A stretch of 64,000 bases of DNA, taken from contig NZ_FOYS01000002.1 of assembly GCF_900115785.1 (NCBI RefSeq), forward strand, positions 248,001 to 312,000, read 5' to 3'. This DNA comes from Halogeometricum limi (GTDB lineage Archaea > Halobacteriota > Halobacteria > Halobacteriales > Haloferacaceae). Positions 8,431 to 15,351 of the stretch are shown here, piece after piece (within the stretch, counting starts at the first letter, position 1; each line of letters starts with the position of its first letter). The notes below the pieces were generated by a model. It was given only the letters and a program-made list of their open reading frames with translations, searched no databases and was not told the DNA's origin. The position numbers and the translations under genes are program-made.

Positions 8431-8955
8431 ATGAATTCTGATACGAGAGCAGTGAGTCCCGTCGTCGCGACTATCTTGATGGTCGCGGTCGTCGTCGTGC
8501 TCACAGGGGCGACGGGCGGGTACCTGTTTCAGTTGACCGACAGCGTCGACGACGCACCCAACACCGCGTTCTCGGCCGAGTACGATACCTCGACGCGCGA
8601 CAACGTCGGAACGTCGCCGGACGGCCACTACCTCAACGTCACGCACACCGCCGGCGACACGCTCCAGACGGGCGCGCTCAACATCTCGGTGACGGGGGCG
8701 TGGAGCAGAGACACGGACGACCCGAACGACAACGAGCCAGCGGTGTACGTCGGCCCGAACCCGTTCGCGTCGCAGGCGGGGAGCGACTTCACTGCCGCAG
8801 AGACGGTCTCCATCAACAGCAGTAGTTTCAGAGAGGCCGGCGGCGCGGCCATCGACAACAGCGACTATCTGGACCTGCAGGATGCGACCGTCCGAATCGT
8901 CTGGCAGTCGTCTTCGACGGACGACTCCGTGACGCTCTGGACGTGGGAGTTCTAG
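8431..8955 (+). CDS. Archaeal type IV pilin-like protein
   Basis: A 174-residue protein with the archaeal pilin N-terminus: MNSDTR, then AVSPVVATILMVAVVVVLTG, a helix preceded by a short basic leader cut by prepilin peptidase, probably just before AVSP. The rest is a polar, Asn/Ser-rich beta-type head ending SVTLWTWEF. It would assemble in or through the membrane as a pilus subunit or minor pilin. No pilus assembly ATPase or PilC is nearby, so it is an orphan pilin, common in haloarchaea. A T-rich promoter lies upstream. Confidence 0.9.
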   Translation: MNSDTRAVSPVVATILMVAVVVVLTGATGGYLFQLTDSVDDAPNTAFSAEYDTSTRDNVGTSPDGHYLNVTHTAGDTLQTGALNISVTGAWSRDTDDPNDNEPAVYVGPNPFASQAGSDFTAAETVSINSSSFREAGGAAIDNSDYLDLQDATVRIVWQSSSTDDSVTLWTWEF

Positions 8956-9102
8956 GTACTCTCGCGGCGCTTCCGACCCGGTTCGGGGTCGCCTCTTCGC
9001 TCTCGTCTTTCCTCCGTGGTCGGCGCGACGACTATCTCTGACTGTCGTTCTCGGCCGGCGTCGACGATACGCCCAGAACCTCCCGGGAGGCGCGTCTCGC
9101 GG

Positions 9103-9423
9103 GCGACAGAGCGCTCGCTGGGTGGATGAGTTCAGAGTAGAAGTGGGGTCGGAGGGATTTGAACCTCGGTCGCTCCGCTCCCTGGTTCAAATCCTCCTCG
9201 GAAACGTCACCTGAACTCACGCCGTACGCGAGCGACAGAGCGCTCGCTGGGTGGGTGAGTTCAGAGTAGAAGTGGGGTCGGAGGGATTTGAACCTCGGTC
9301 GCTACGCTCCTTGGTTCCAATCCTCCTCGGAAACGTCACCTGAACTCACGCCGTACGCGAGCGACGGAGCGCTCGCTGGGTGGGTGAGTTCAGAGTAGAA
9401 GTGGGGTCGGAGGGATTTGAACC
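9103..9423 (-). repeat. 129-bp tandem repeats carrying the tRNA-Trp 3' end
   Basis: Units begin at 9103, 9232 and 9361, with a period of 129 bp; the third copy merges into the real tRNA-Trp gene at about 9402-9423. Each unit holds the 3' terminal T-arm/acceptor segment (minus-strand GGTTCAAATCCCTCCGACCC), a conserved flank, and an inverted GGATTTGAACC...GGTTCAAATCC pair, perfect in the first unit. A second hairpin, CGAGCG-N6-CGCTCG, lies at the unit junction. Copies differ by a few bases. The array could be stacked attachment sites left by integration at the tRNA. Apparent proteins read through it contain translated tRNA and are rejected. Confidence 0.85.
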
Positions 9424-9580
9424 CCCGATCGACTGATATCTCCGGTGTAGCGCCTCGGAACTCCAGAGGGTCGTCAACACGACCGATGATCAGTCGGTCG
9501 CTCGGTATATCAGTCTGGAGTTTCGTCCCGGGCGCGTTGCCTCTGGAGTCAGTCGCCATGCCGGGCTTGGCCACGACCCC
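9402..9580 (-). tRNA. trnW: tRNA-Trp (CCA anticodon) with 105-nt intron
   Basis: Reading the minus strand, acceptor GGGGTCG pairs with CGACCCC, the D arm is GCC/GGC, the anticodon stem ACTGA pairs with TCAGT around loop CTCCAGA, and the T arm GGGGG-TTCAAAT-CCCTC is intact, with discriminator A at 9402. The intron lies between positions 37 and 38 (9542 down to 9438). CCA is not encoded. A TATA-like TCCTTTAAGT at 9610-9619 lies upstream. The exon pattern and intron location match the well-known haloarchaeal tRNA-Trp. Confidence 0.96.
9438..9542 (-). ncRNA. tRNA-Trp intron with box C/D methylation guides
   Basis: The intron has two antisense segments. At 9515-9506 GACTGATATA pairs with the 3' exon junction, and the A five bases before a CCGA D-like box faces U39. 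At 9468-9459 CTCTGGAGTT pairs with the anticodon loop, and the G five bases before another CCGA faces C34. A C'-like TGACGA is at 9476-9471. A hairpin GACCGA-N7-TCGGTC sits between them. This agrees with the established Haloferax role: the intron guides 2'-O-methylation of C34 and U39 in the pre-tRNA. The D boxes here read CCGA rather than CTGA. Confidence 0.85.
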
Positions 9581-9609
9581 CACTTGTGCGTCTCTTCGTA
9601 TGGCGATTC

Positions 9610-9619
9610 GACTTAAAGG
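9610..9619 (-). promoter_or_regulatory. TATA box of tRNA-Trp
   Basis: TCCTTTAAGT on the minus strand, 30-39 bases upstream of the tRNA 5' end, in an AT-rich pocket between two GC-rich genes. Confidence 0.5.
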
Positions 9620-9637
9620 AATTTCGATTGACGGTCG

Positions 9638-9862
9638 TCAGTCGCGGTCGGTCTCACTCCAGTCGCAGTCTTGGCACTTGTAGGCCGTCACGAACTCCGT
9701 CACGCTCGGCATGTAGCCCACCGAGATGACGTTGCCGCCGCAGTCGGGGCAGTCTCGGTCGGCGTCCTCTATCGCCTCGGCTTCGAGCGGTCGCTCTCCC
9801 TCGACGAGTTCGGCGAGTCGTTCGGGCGTCACCATCCGTCCTTGGACGACGCGGTTGCTCAT
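9638..9862 (-). CDS. Small zinc-ribbon protein, DUF5795-like
   Basis: A 74-residue protein (MSNRVVQGRMVTPERLAELVEGE) with a C-terminal zinc ribbon formed by CPDCGG and CQDCDW. It resembles the haloarchaeal family I remember as DUF5795. The ribbon probably binds Zn and could contact nucleic acid or protein; the function is unknown. It lies downstream of the DUF5794-like membrane gene on the same strand with a 73-bp spacer, and the pair may be co-transcribed. Confidence 0.8.
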   Translation of the reverse strand: MSNRVVQGRMVTPERLAELVEGERPLEAEAIEDADRDCPDCGGNVISVGYMPSVTEFVTAYKCQDCDWSETDRD

Positions 9863-9935
9863 ACTGGCGCAGACGACCGGCGGACTGGTAACTCCTTCGT
9901 GTACGGCGTTCTCCGAAAAGCTGGTCGAACCCGGC

Positions 9936-10877
9936 TCAGAGCCACGGCGCGCGCGAGTCGTTCTCGCTCGGGTAGCCGTAGCCGGGGTCTTCCGCCGCCG
10001 TGGAGGGTTCGTCCTCCAGCGCGGAGTCGTCGTCCGTCTCGCCGCGTTCGCCGCCGTCGGCGACGGCCGCGGCCGTCGGAACGCCGTCGGGCGTCTCCGG
10101 CCCGTCCGCGCTGTCGTCGTCCGCGACGTCTTCGACGGACGGGTCTCCGGCGGAGGGGTCGTACGCGAACAACGCCGTCACGCCGAGGACGCCCAGTGCG
10201 ATGGGACGCTCCGTCGGGAGGACGCCGAGCACGTCGATGGCGAGCATCCCGAGAGCGACGGCGCTCCCGAAGCGGAAGCGGTCGATGTCGACCGCACCGC
10301 GCAGGCGCGGCGCGGACAGAGCGACGGCGAGGGCGAACGCGACGCCCGTCCCGGCCGCGGCGACGGCGTGCAGGATGGTCGTCGGGTCGGGCGTCAGTAT
10401 CAACTGCGCGCCGGAGGGTTCGAAGCTCGCGACCAGTCCGAGACCGATAATGACGCTCGGCGAGGGGAGCTTCTCACCGACCTCCGAGGACGCCGTCTTC
10501 GCCGCGACGGCGAGGATGACGAGTCCGGCGAACCGGTGGAACACCTCGAAGTTCAGCACCGTCTTGATGGTCTGTGCGAACGCCGCTTCCAACCCCGCGA
10601 CGGGTAACAGCACCGCGGCGAGAAGCAGGATGGACGTGACCTGTTCGCGGCGCGTCCCCTCCATCTCGGCGAGGATGACCGCGACGGTGGCTGAGCCACC
10701 GAAGATGAGCAGTCCGGTCTGGAGGATGCCGACGGGACCGCTCAGCGCACCCGCGATGACGAGTGCGGGGAAGATACCGTCGACGAGCGGAAGCGCCATG
10801 ACCGTCGCGAGCAGGCGCGTCGCGCCGCCCACCTGTTGCTCTAAGCGAAGCGCGACCGGATGCTGTGAGACACTCAT
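9936..10877 (-). CDS. Multispanning membrane protein, DUF5794-like
   Basis: A 313-residue integral membrane protein with about seven or eight hydrophobic helices between residues 20 and 235, starting TRLLATVMALPLVDGIFPALVIAG, and an acidic disordered cytosolic tail of about 75 residues. It resembles the haloarchaeal family I know as DUF5794; transport or enzymatic residues are not identifiable. Its neighbour on the same strand is the DUF5795-like ribbon protein. Confidence 0.8.
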   Translation of the reverse strand: MSVSQHPVALRLEQQVGGATRLLATVMALPLVDGIFPALVIAGALSGPVGILQTGLLIFGGSATVAVILAEMEGTRREQVTSILLLAAVLLPVAGLEAAFAQTIKTVLNFEVFHRFAGLVILAVAAKTASSEVGEKLPSPSVIIGLGLVASFEPSGAQLILTPDPTTILHAVAAAGTGVAFALAVALSAPRLRGAVDIDRFRFGSAVALGMLAIDVLGVLPTERPIALGVLGVTALFAYDPSAGDPSVEDVADDDSADGPETPDGVPTAAAVADGGERGETDDDSALEDEPSTAAEDPGYGYPSENDSRAPWL

Positions 10878-11149
10878 TCGGGTCTAACGGCCGTCACCAT
10901 CGGCCAAGCGGTGATACGAACGTAACCGACTCGACTCGTCGTCGGTGGCTCGTCCGAGTACTCCGAGTCCGAGATTCGGGAGGGCCTGTTTCCCGAATGT
11001 AAATGTTCGCCACATCGCGATAAATTTGAGGAGAATGCCGGAGCGGAAGCTCGTCTGACCGGCGATACGCGATGCAGCGGGACGCTCGGAGTCCATGTCT
11101 GCACAGAGTCGCACTAATCTATTAAAATTTGTGTGAGATGTGGGTGCAT

Positions 11150-11163
11150 GGGTGTAGACACCC
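11150..11163. promoter_or_regulatory. Palindrome upstream of the orphan TATA box
   Basis: GGGTGT-AG-ACACCC, a perfect inverted repeat lying 10 bp upstream of the TATA box at 11174. The place fits an activator or repressor site touching the BRE region. Confidence 0.5.
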
Positions 11164-11173
11164 TTCAGTCATA

Positions 11174-11183
11174 TACTTAAATA
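11174..11183 (+). promoter_or_regulatory. Strong TATA box, orphan promoter
   Basis: TACTTAAATA followed by GG is among the best haloarchaeal-type TATA boxes in the window. A transcript would start near 11205, about 220 bases before guaB. Confidence 0.5.
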
Positions 11184-11426
11184 GGACTACGAATCGTTGG
11201 CTGAGGGAAGAATAATCTCGGATTCGTTCTCCTCTCGTGGCGGTTCGGGTGATACTTGCGAGGTCTGTCGGCGCCGCTCGTCGACTCGCGTCCCGTCACG
11301 ACCATCCCGACTCGTCGCGGCCGACAGATATCCTCGAACGTGTATACATCTCGGGAACGGCTGGCAACAGTCTGCACACCCGTGCTATCTCGCAACCCTT
11401 TTGTCGCAGTAGTCTGGACGATTTAC

Positions 11427-12923
11427 ATGGCGAACGACGTTCCCGAACGAGAATCCTTCTCCGAGAAACTGCGCGTTCCAGAGGCACTGACGTTCGACGA
11501 CGTACTGCTGCGACCGATGGAGAGTCGCGTCGAACCCGACGACGCCGACGTGTCGACTACCGTCTCGAAGAACGTCGAACTCAACCTTCCCGTCCTCTCG
11601 GCGGCGATGGACACCGTCACCGAGAGCGGGATGGCCATCGGGATGGCCCGCGAGGGCGGACTCGGGGTGCTCCACCGAAACATGAACGTGGAGGCGATGG
11701 TCGCCGAGATAGAGCGCGTCAAGCGCGCGGACGAACTCGTCATCCGCCGTGAGAACGTCGTCACGGCCCGCGCGGCACAGACGATTCGCGACGTGGACGA
11801 GATGATGGAACGCGAGGGCGTCTCGGGTGCCCCCGTCGTGGACGAGGACGACGTCGTGCTCGGAATCATCTCCGGGACCGACATCCGTCCGTACCTCGAA
11901 GTCGGCGAGTCCGACGAGGTGCAGGAAGCGATGACGGACGAAGTCATCACCGCTTCTCGCGACGTCACGGCCCGCGAAGCGCTCGAACTCATGTACGACC
12001 ACAAGATAGAGCGCGTGCCCGTCGTGGACGAGGGCGGTCACCTCGTCGGTCTGGTCACGATGCAAGGCATCCTCCAGCGTCGCGAACACGAGAACGCCGC
12101 CCGCGACGAGGACGGGCGTCTCGTCTGCGGTGTCGCCGTCGGTCCGTTCGAGACCGACCGCGCGGAGGCCGCCGACGAAGCGGGTGCGGACGTCCTCTTC
12201 ATCGACTGCGCACACGCGCACAACCTCAACGTCCTCGACAGCGCGCGCGACATCAAACAGACCGTCGAAGCGGACGTCGTCGTCGGCAACGTCGGCACGC
12301 GAGAGGCCGCCGAGGCGGCCGTCGACTTCGCCGACGGTCTCAAAGTCGGCATCGGGCCGGGGTCCATCTGCACGACGCGCGTCGTCTCGGGTGCCGGGAT
12401 GCCGCAGATAACCGCCGTCGCCGAAGTCGCCGACGTGGCGTCGCGCGAGGGCGTCCCCGTCATCGCCGACGGGGGGATTCGTTACTCCGGCGACGCCATC
12501 AAGGCCATCGCCGCGGGCGCGGACGCCGTGATGCTCGGGTCGTACTTCGCCGGCACCGACGCCGCCCCCGGCCGCGTCATCACGATGAACGGGAAGAAGT
12601 ACAAACAGTACCGCGGGATGGGGTCGGTCGGCGCGATGAAGTCCGGCGGCGGTGACCGTTACCTCAAGGACGCCGACGACGACGAGGAGTTCGTCCCCGA
12701 GGGCGTCGAAGCGGCGACGCCGTACAAGGGAACGCTCGCGTCCGAACTCCACCAACTCGTCGGCGGGATGCGCTCCGGGATGGGCTACGTCGGCGCCGAG
12801 ACGCTCCCCGACTTCAAACAGCGCGCCGAGTTCGTCCGCGTCTCCAGTGCGGGCCAGACGGAAGGCCACCCGCACGACGTGATGATCACCGACGAAGCGC
12901 CGAACTACAGCCCGCAGGAGTAG
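11427..12923 (+). CDS. guaB: Inosine-5'-monophosphate dehydrogenase
   Basis: A 498-residue IMP dehydrogenase, the usual length. It oxidises IMP to XMP with NAD+, the committed step to GMP in the cytosol. The start [30 protein letters not shown] is standard. Two CBS domains lie at about residues 100-215. The active loop [15 protein letters not shown] carries the catalytic Cys at about 315, followed by [11 protein letters not shown] and the flap [11 protein letters not shown]. The frame is open further upstream to 11256, but that extension is unlike any IMPDH, so ATG 11427 is used. Monocistronic; promoter discussed in the upstream region. Confidence 0.97.
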   Translation: MANDVPERESFSEKLRVPEALTFDDVLLRPMESRVEPDDADVSTTVSKNVELNLPVLSAAMDTVTESGMAIGMAREGGLGVLHRNMNVEAMVAEIERVKRADELVIRRENVVTARAAQTIRDVDEMMEREGVSGAPVVDEDDVVLGIISGTDIRPYLEVGESDEVQEAMTDEVITASRDVTAREALELMYDHKIERVPVVDEGGHLVGLVTMQGILQRREHENAARDEDGRLVCGVAVGPFETDRAEAADEAGADVLFIDCAHAHNLNVLDSARDIKQTVEADVVVGNVGTREAAEAAVDFADGLKVGIGPGSICTTRVVSGAGMPQITAVAEVADVASREGVPVIADGGIRYSGDAIKAIAAGADAVMLGSYFAGTDAAPGRVITMNGKKYKQYRGMGSVGAMKSGGGDRYLKDADDDEEFVPEGVEAATPYKGTLASELHQLVGGMRSGMGYVGAETLPDFKQRAEFVRVSSAGQTEGHPHDVMITDEAPNYSPQE

Positions 12924-13086
12924 TCTCCGCCGCGGGCGGTCTCGACTACCGGTCGGACCGTGGTCTCTCCGTTCCCCGGTTTCTTCGCCGGCCGCGACGC
13001 CGTCGATTCGCGCGCGATTCGGTACACCACCTGTCGTATCTCTCCGGAACAATGATGAGTGACGCTGGGGTAGTCGCAACGTACCG

Positions 13087-14163
13087 ATGGACCCCACGGA
13101 ACTCCGCGACGCTCTCGAAGATGCTGGTCTCTCCCAGTACCAAGCGGAGGCGTACAGCACGCTCCTCCGGTTGGGAACGGCGAGTGCGACCGAGTTAGCG
13201 GACGCCTGTGCGGTCCCCACGGCCCGCATCTACGACGTGCTTCGAGACTTGGAGGCGAAGGGCTACATCGAGACGTACGAGCAAGACAGCCTCCACGCGC
13301 GGGCGTGCGACCCGCAGACGGTGCTCGCCGACCTGCGCGGGCGGGCGTCGATGCTCGAAGAGGCGGCCGACGAGATAGAGGAACGCTGGGAGGCGCCGGA
13401 GGTGAATCGACACATGCTGAGCATCGTCAAGCGGTTCGACACGGTGTTTCAGCGAGCGAAATCGCTCATTCGGGACGCCGAGAGCGAGGTGCAACTGTCG
13501 GTCACGCCCGCGCAGTACGAGGAGTTGGTCCCCGCACTCCGCGAGGCACACGACGACGACGTGATTGTGAAAGTCTCGCTGCACACCGACCCGGAGTTCG
13601 ATCGCTCCACGCTGGAGGCCGAGAACTTCGCGGGCGTCGTCACCGAGGCGCGTCACCGGACGCTTCCGACGCCGTTCGTCCTGTTGGTCGACCGGACCGG
13701 GACGTGCTTCGCCCCGCACGCGCACTCGCTGAACCAGTACGGGGTGCTCGTCGACGACTACACGCTCACCTACGTCTTCCACTGGTACTTTCAGACCTGT
13801 CTCTGGGAGGTGTGGGACGTGCTCTACTCCGAACACGGCGGCGACCCGCCGTTCGCGTTCGCGGACATCAGGCGGTGTGTCCGGACCGTCGAACCGCACC
13901 TCGCGGCGGGCGAGACGGTTCGCGCGACGGTCACCGGGTTCGAGACGGCGAACGGCGCGTCGGTCGAACTCGACGGAGAGATCACCGACGTCTACTACTC
14001 TAGCGCCGCCGAGGTCGACGGCGAACCCGCACTGTCGCAGTTGGCGGGACAGGTGTCTCTGACCCTCCGGACGGCCGACGGACGCTACAGCGTCGGTGGG
14101 TGGGGCGCGGTCCTCGAAGACGTCGAGGCGACGCGCGTGACCATCACCGACGTCTCGGCCTGA
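13087..14163 (+). CDS. TrmB-family transcriptional regulator
   Basis: A 358-residue regulator. Residues 1-75 form a winged helix (LSQYQAEAYSTLLRLGTASATELADACAVPTARIYDVLRDLEAKGYIE), followed by a coiled-coil helix (MLEEAADEIEERWE) and a PLD-like effector domain from about residue 105 (SVTPAQYEELVPAL). This is the TrmB order. TrmB proteins in haloarchaea sense sugars and control metabolic genes. The C-terminal region also resembles the extended TrmB sugar-binding part. No sugar operon is adjacent, so the regulon is unknown. Confidence 0.88.
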   Translation: MDPTELRDALEDAGLSQYQAEAYSTLLRLGTASATELADACAVPTARIYDVLRDLEAKGYIETYEQDSLHARACDPQTVLADLRGRASMLEEAADEIEERWEAPEVNRHMLSIVKRFDTVFQRAKSLIRDAESEVQLSVTPAQYEELVPALREAHDDDVIVKVSLHTDPEFDRSTLEAENFAGVVTEARHRTLPTPFVLLVDRTGTCFAPHAHSLNQYGVLVDDYTLTYVFHWYFQTCLWEVWDVLYSEHGGDPPFAFADIRRCVRTVEPHLAAGETVRATVTGFETANGASVELDGEITDVYYSSAAEVDGEPALSQLAGQVSLTLRTADGRYSVGGWGAVLEDVEATRVTITDVSA

Positions 14164-14400
14164 CGCACCGGCGTTCGGTGTGACGGCGCACCGCCGGGAT
14201 ATAAATTAGCCGACAAATGGCTCATCGTACGTCTTCCGATAGCCAAAAATTATAACACTACCACACCGCTAAGGCTTTCTCAGACTCTCGTGGTGGCAGA
14301 AAGTTCGAACGTTCAGGCGGGACAGAATAAGGGGTATCTTGATATGGCCCCGTGTTTCATTCGATGATGTGCGTGTTCCCGCAACACCACGAACATACAA
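14164..14400. other. AT-rich promoter region before the HalX regulator
   Basis: 237 bp with several TATA-like tracts (ATATAAATTAG near 14200, AAAAATTATAAC near 14245, GTATCTTGATATGG near 14335). No ORF of interest. More than one start site is possible. Confidence 0.45.
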
Positions 14401-15003
14401 ATGAGTGCTGACCAGCCGCTCGTGCTCATCGTGGAAGATGAGCCGGACCTCGCCGACTTGTACGCAACGTGGCTCAGAGAGAACTGTCGCGTCCGCGTCG
14501 CCTACGGTGGCCACGAGGCGCTCGACGAACTCGACGAAGACGTCGACGTCGTCCTCCTCGACCGCCGCATGCCAGACCTCTCCGGAGACGAAGCCCTCGC
14601 CGAGATACGGAATCGAGGCTTCGAGTGTCGCGTCGCCATGGTGACGGCCGTCGAACCCGACTTCGACATCGTCGCGATGGGGTTCGACGACTACCTCGTC
14701 AAACCGGTCTCGAAAGAGGCGCTCGAAGACACGGTAGACAACCTCCTCTTGAGAAACAGCTACGACGACGGCGTACAGGAACTCTTCTCGCTCGCGTCGA
14801 AGAAGGCGCTGTTAGAGTCCGAGAAAGAATCCATCGCCCTCGAAGAGAACGAAGAGTACCGCGAACTCGACGCGCGCCTGTCCGAACTGCGCGCAGACCT
14901 CGACGAGACCCTCCACCAGTTCGACGAGGAACGAGACATCGCCGCGGTCTACCGTGACCTCGGTGACAACTCCGCGTTCGAGAACCTCGAACGCGACGAG
15001 TAG
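14401..15003 (+). CDS. HalX-domain response regulator
   Basis: A 200-residue regulator. The receiver (residues 1-115) has the acidic pocket VEDEPDLA, phospho-acceptor Asp at about 54 in VVLLDRRMPDLSG, a switch residue in AMVTAVEP and Lys in YLVKPVSK. The C-terminal HalX domain is a long charged coiled coil (LASKKALLESEKESIALEENEEYRELDARLSEL is its region). HalX regulators have no DNA-binding domain and probably act by protein contact. No kinase is adjacent. It lies just before the CHAT locus on the same strand as the small membrane protein. Confidence 0.9.
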   Translation: MSADQPLVLIVEDEPDLADLYATWLRENCRVRVAYGGHEALDELDEDVDVVLLDRRMPDLSGDEALAEIRNRGFECRVAMVTAVEPDFDIVAMGFDDYLVKPVSKEALEDTVDNLLLRNSYDDGVQELFSLASKKALLESEKESIALEENEEYRELDARLSELRADLDETLHQFDEERDIAAVYRDLGDNSAFENLERDE

Positions 15004-15104
15004 CACCGACCGGTTGGCACTCTTCTCTCCGACGCATTTCCTCCGAGTGACGACTGTCTGCCCAATTTGACGGTCGTACGACCGTTAGAGACGCTCTCTG
15101 CAAC

Positions 15105-15206
15105 GCTCCGAGTTTATTCGTTAGAAATTAAACCTAAATTGAGTTAATTTCATATCAGAACTACTCGAAAATATTCATCTATCGCCCGGGATATGGACTA
15201 TACGTC
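15105..15206 (+). promoter_or_regulatory. AT-rich promoter of the 47-residue membrane protein
   Basis: A conspicuously AT-rich stretch with a TATA-like AAATATTC at 15168-15175, about 35 bases before the ATG at 15207. Further tracts TTAGAAATTAAAC and GAGTTAATTTC lie upstream and could bind regulators. Confidence 0.5.
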
Positions 15207-15350
15207 ATGTCCGAAACTGACACGAACGCAGTCGCACAGTACCTGGCCGACCACCCCCGCATGATGGGCGTCCTGTTCACCGCGCTCTTGCTGCTCTCGC
15301 AGGCGGGCTCCGTCGCGGCGGGGAACAACACGGGAATTTACGGTCCGTAG
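15207..15350 (+). CDS. 47-residue membrane protein, CHAT-locus partner (DUF7503-like)
   Basis: A 47-residue protein: a polar N-terminus SETDTNAVAQYLADHPRM, one hydrophobic helix MGVLFTALLLLSQAGSVAAG, and a short tail ending NTGIYGP. I recall a family of such tiny haloarchaeal proteins (DUF7503), but cannot confirm it. Its stop ends 1 bp before the convergent stop of the CHAT protease gene. The hydrophobic stretch could be a membrane anchor or signal peptide. It is a candidate small effector, substrate or sensor of the protease; that is inference. Synonymous GC bias and leaderless promoter support a real gene. Confidence 0.75.
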   Translation: MSETDTNAVAQYLADHPRMMGVLFTALLLLSQAGSVAAGNNTGIYGP

Positions 15351-15351
15351 A

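Larger units (their letters stand above)
10878..11426. other. 549-bp non-coding region with an orphan promoter
   Basis: No credible gene. The left part is unremarkable GC-rich sequence. From 11118 it becomes AT-rich and contains a palindrome (11150-11163) and a strong TATA box (11174-11183). Downstream, 11205-11390 has no conserved reading frame. The guaB proximal promoter seems to be a separate weak CCTTTTGTCG near 11396-11406. So the strong promoter either makes a 220-nt guaB leader or an RNA of its own. Confidence 0.55.

Noticed and set aside
9103-9423. Possible CRISPR array
   Set aside because: Units are 129 bp, adjacent without unique spacers, and contain tRNA sequence; no cas gene nearby.
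9032-9583. Two minus-strand frames with a recurring FKSLRPHFYSEL peptide
   Set aside because: The peptide is translated tRNA-Trp T-arm and acceptor sequence, read through the 129-bp repeat and the tRNA gene. Not proteins.
11197-11412. 71-codon plus frame after the orphan TATA box
   Set aside because: Needs a TTG start about 20 bases from the TATA box and gives an unconserved Arg/Ser-rich sequence; more probably RNA or leader.
11385-13229. Minus-strand open frame of 614 codons over guaB
   Set aside because: Entirely antisense to guaB; composition is a shadow of its codons.
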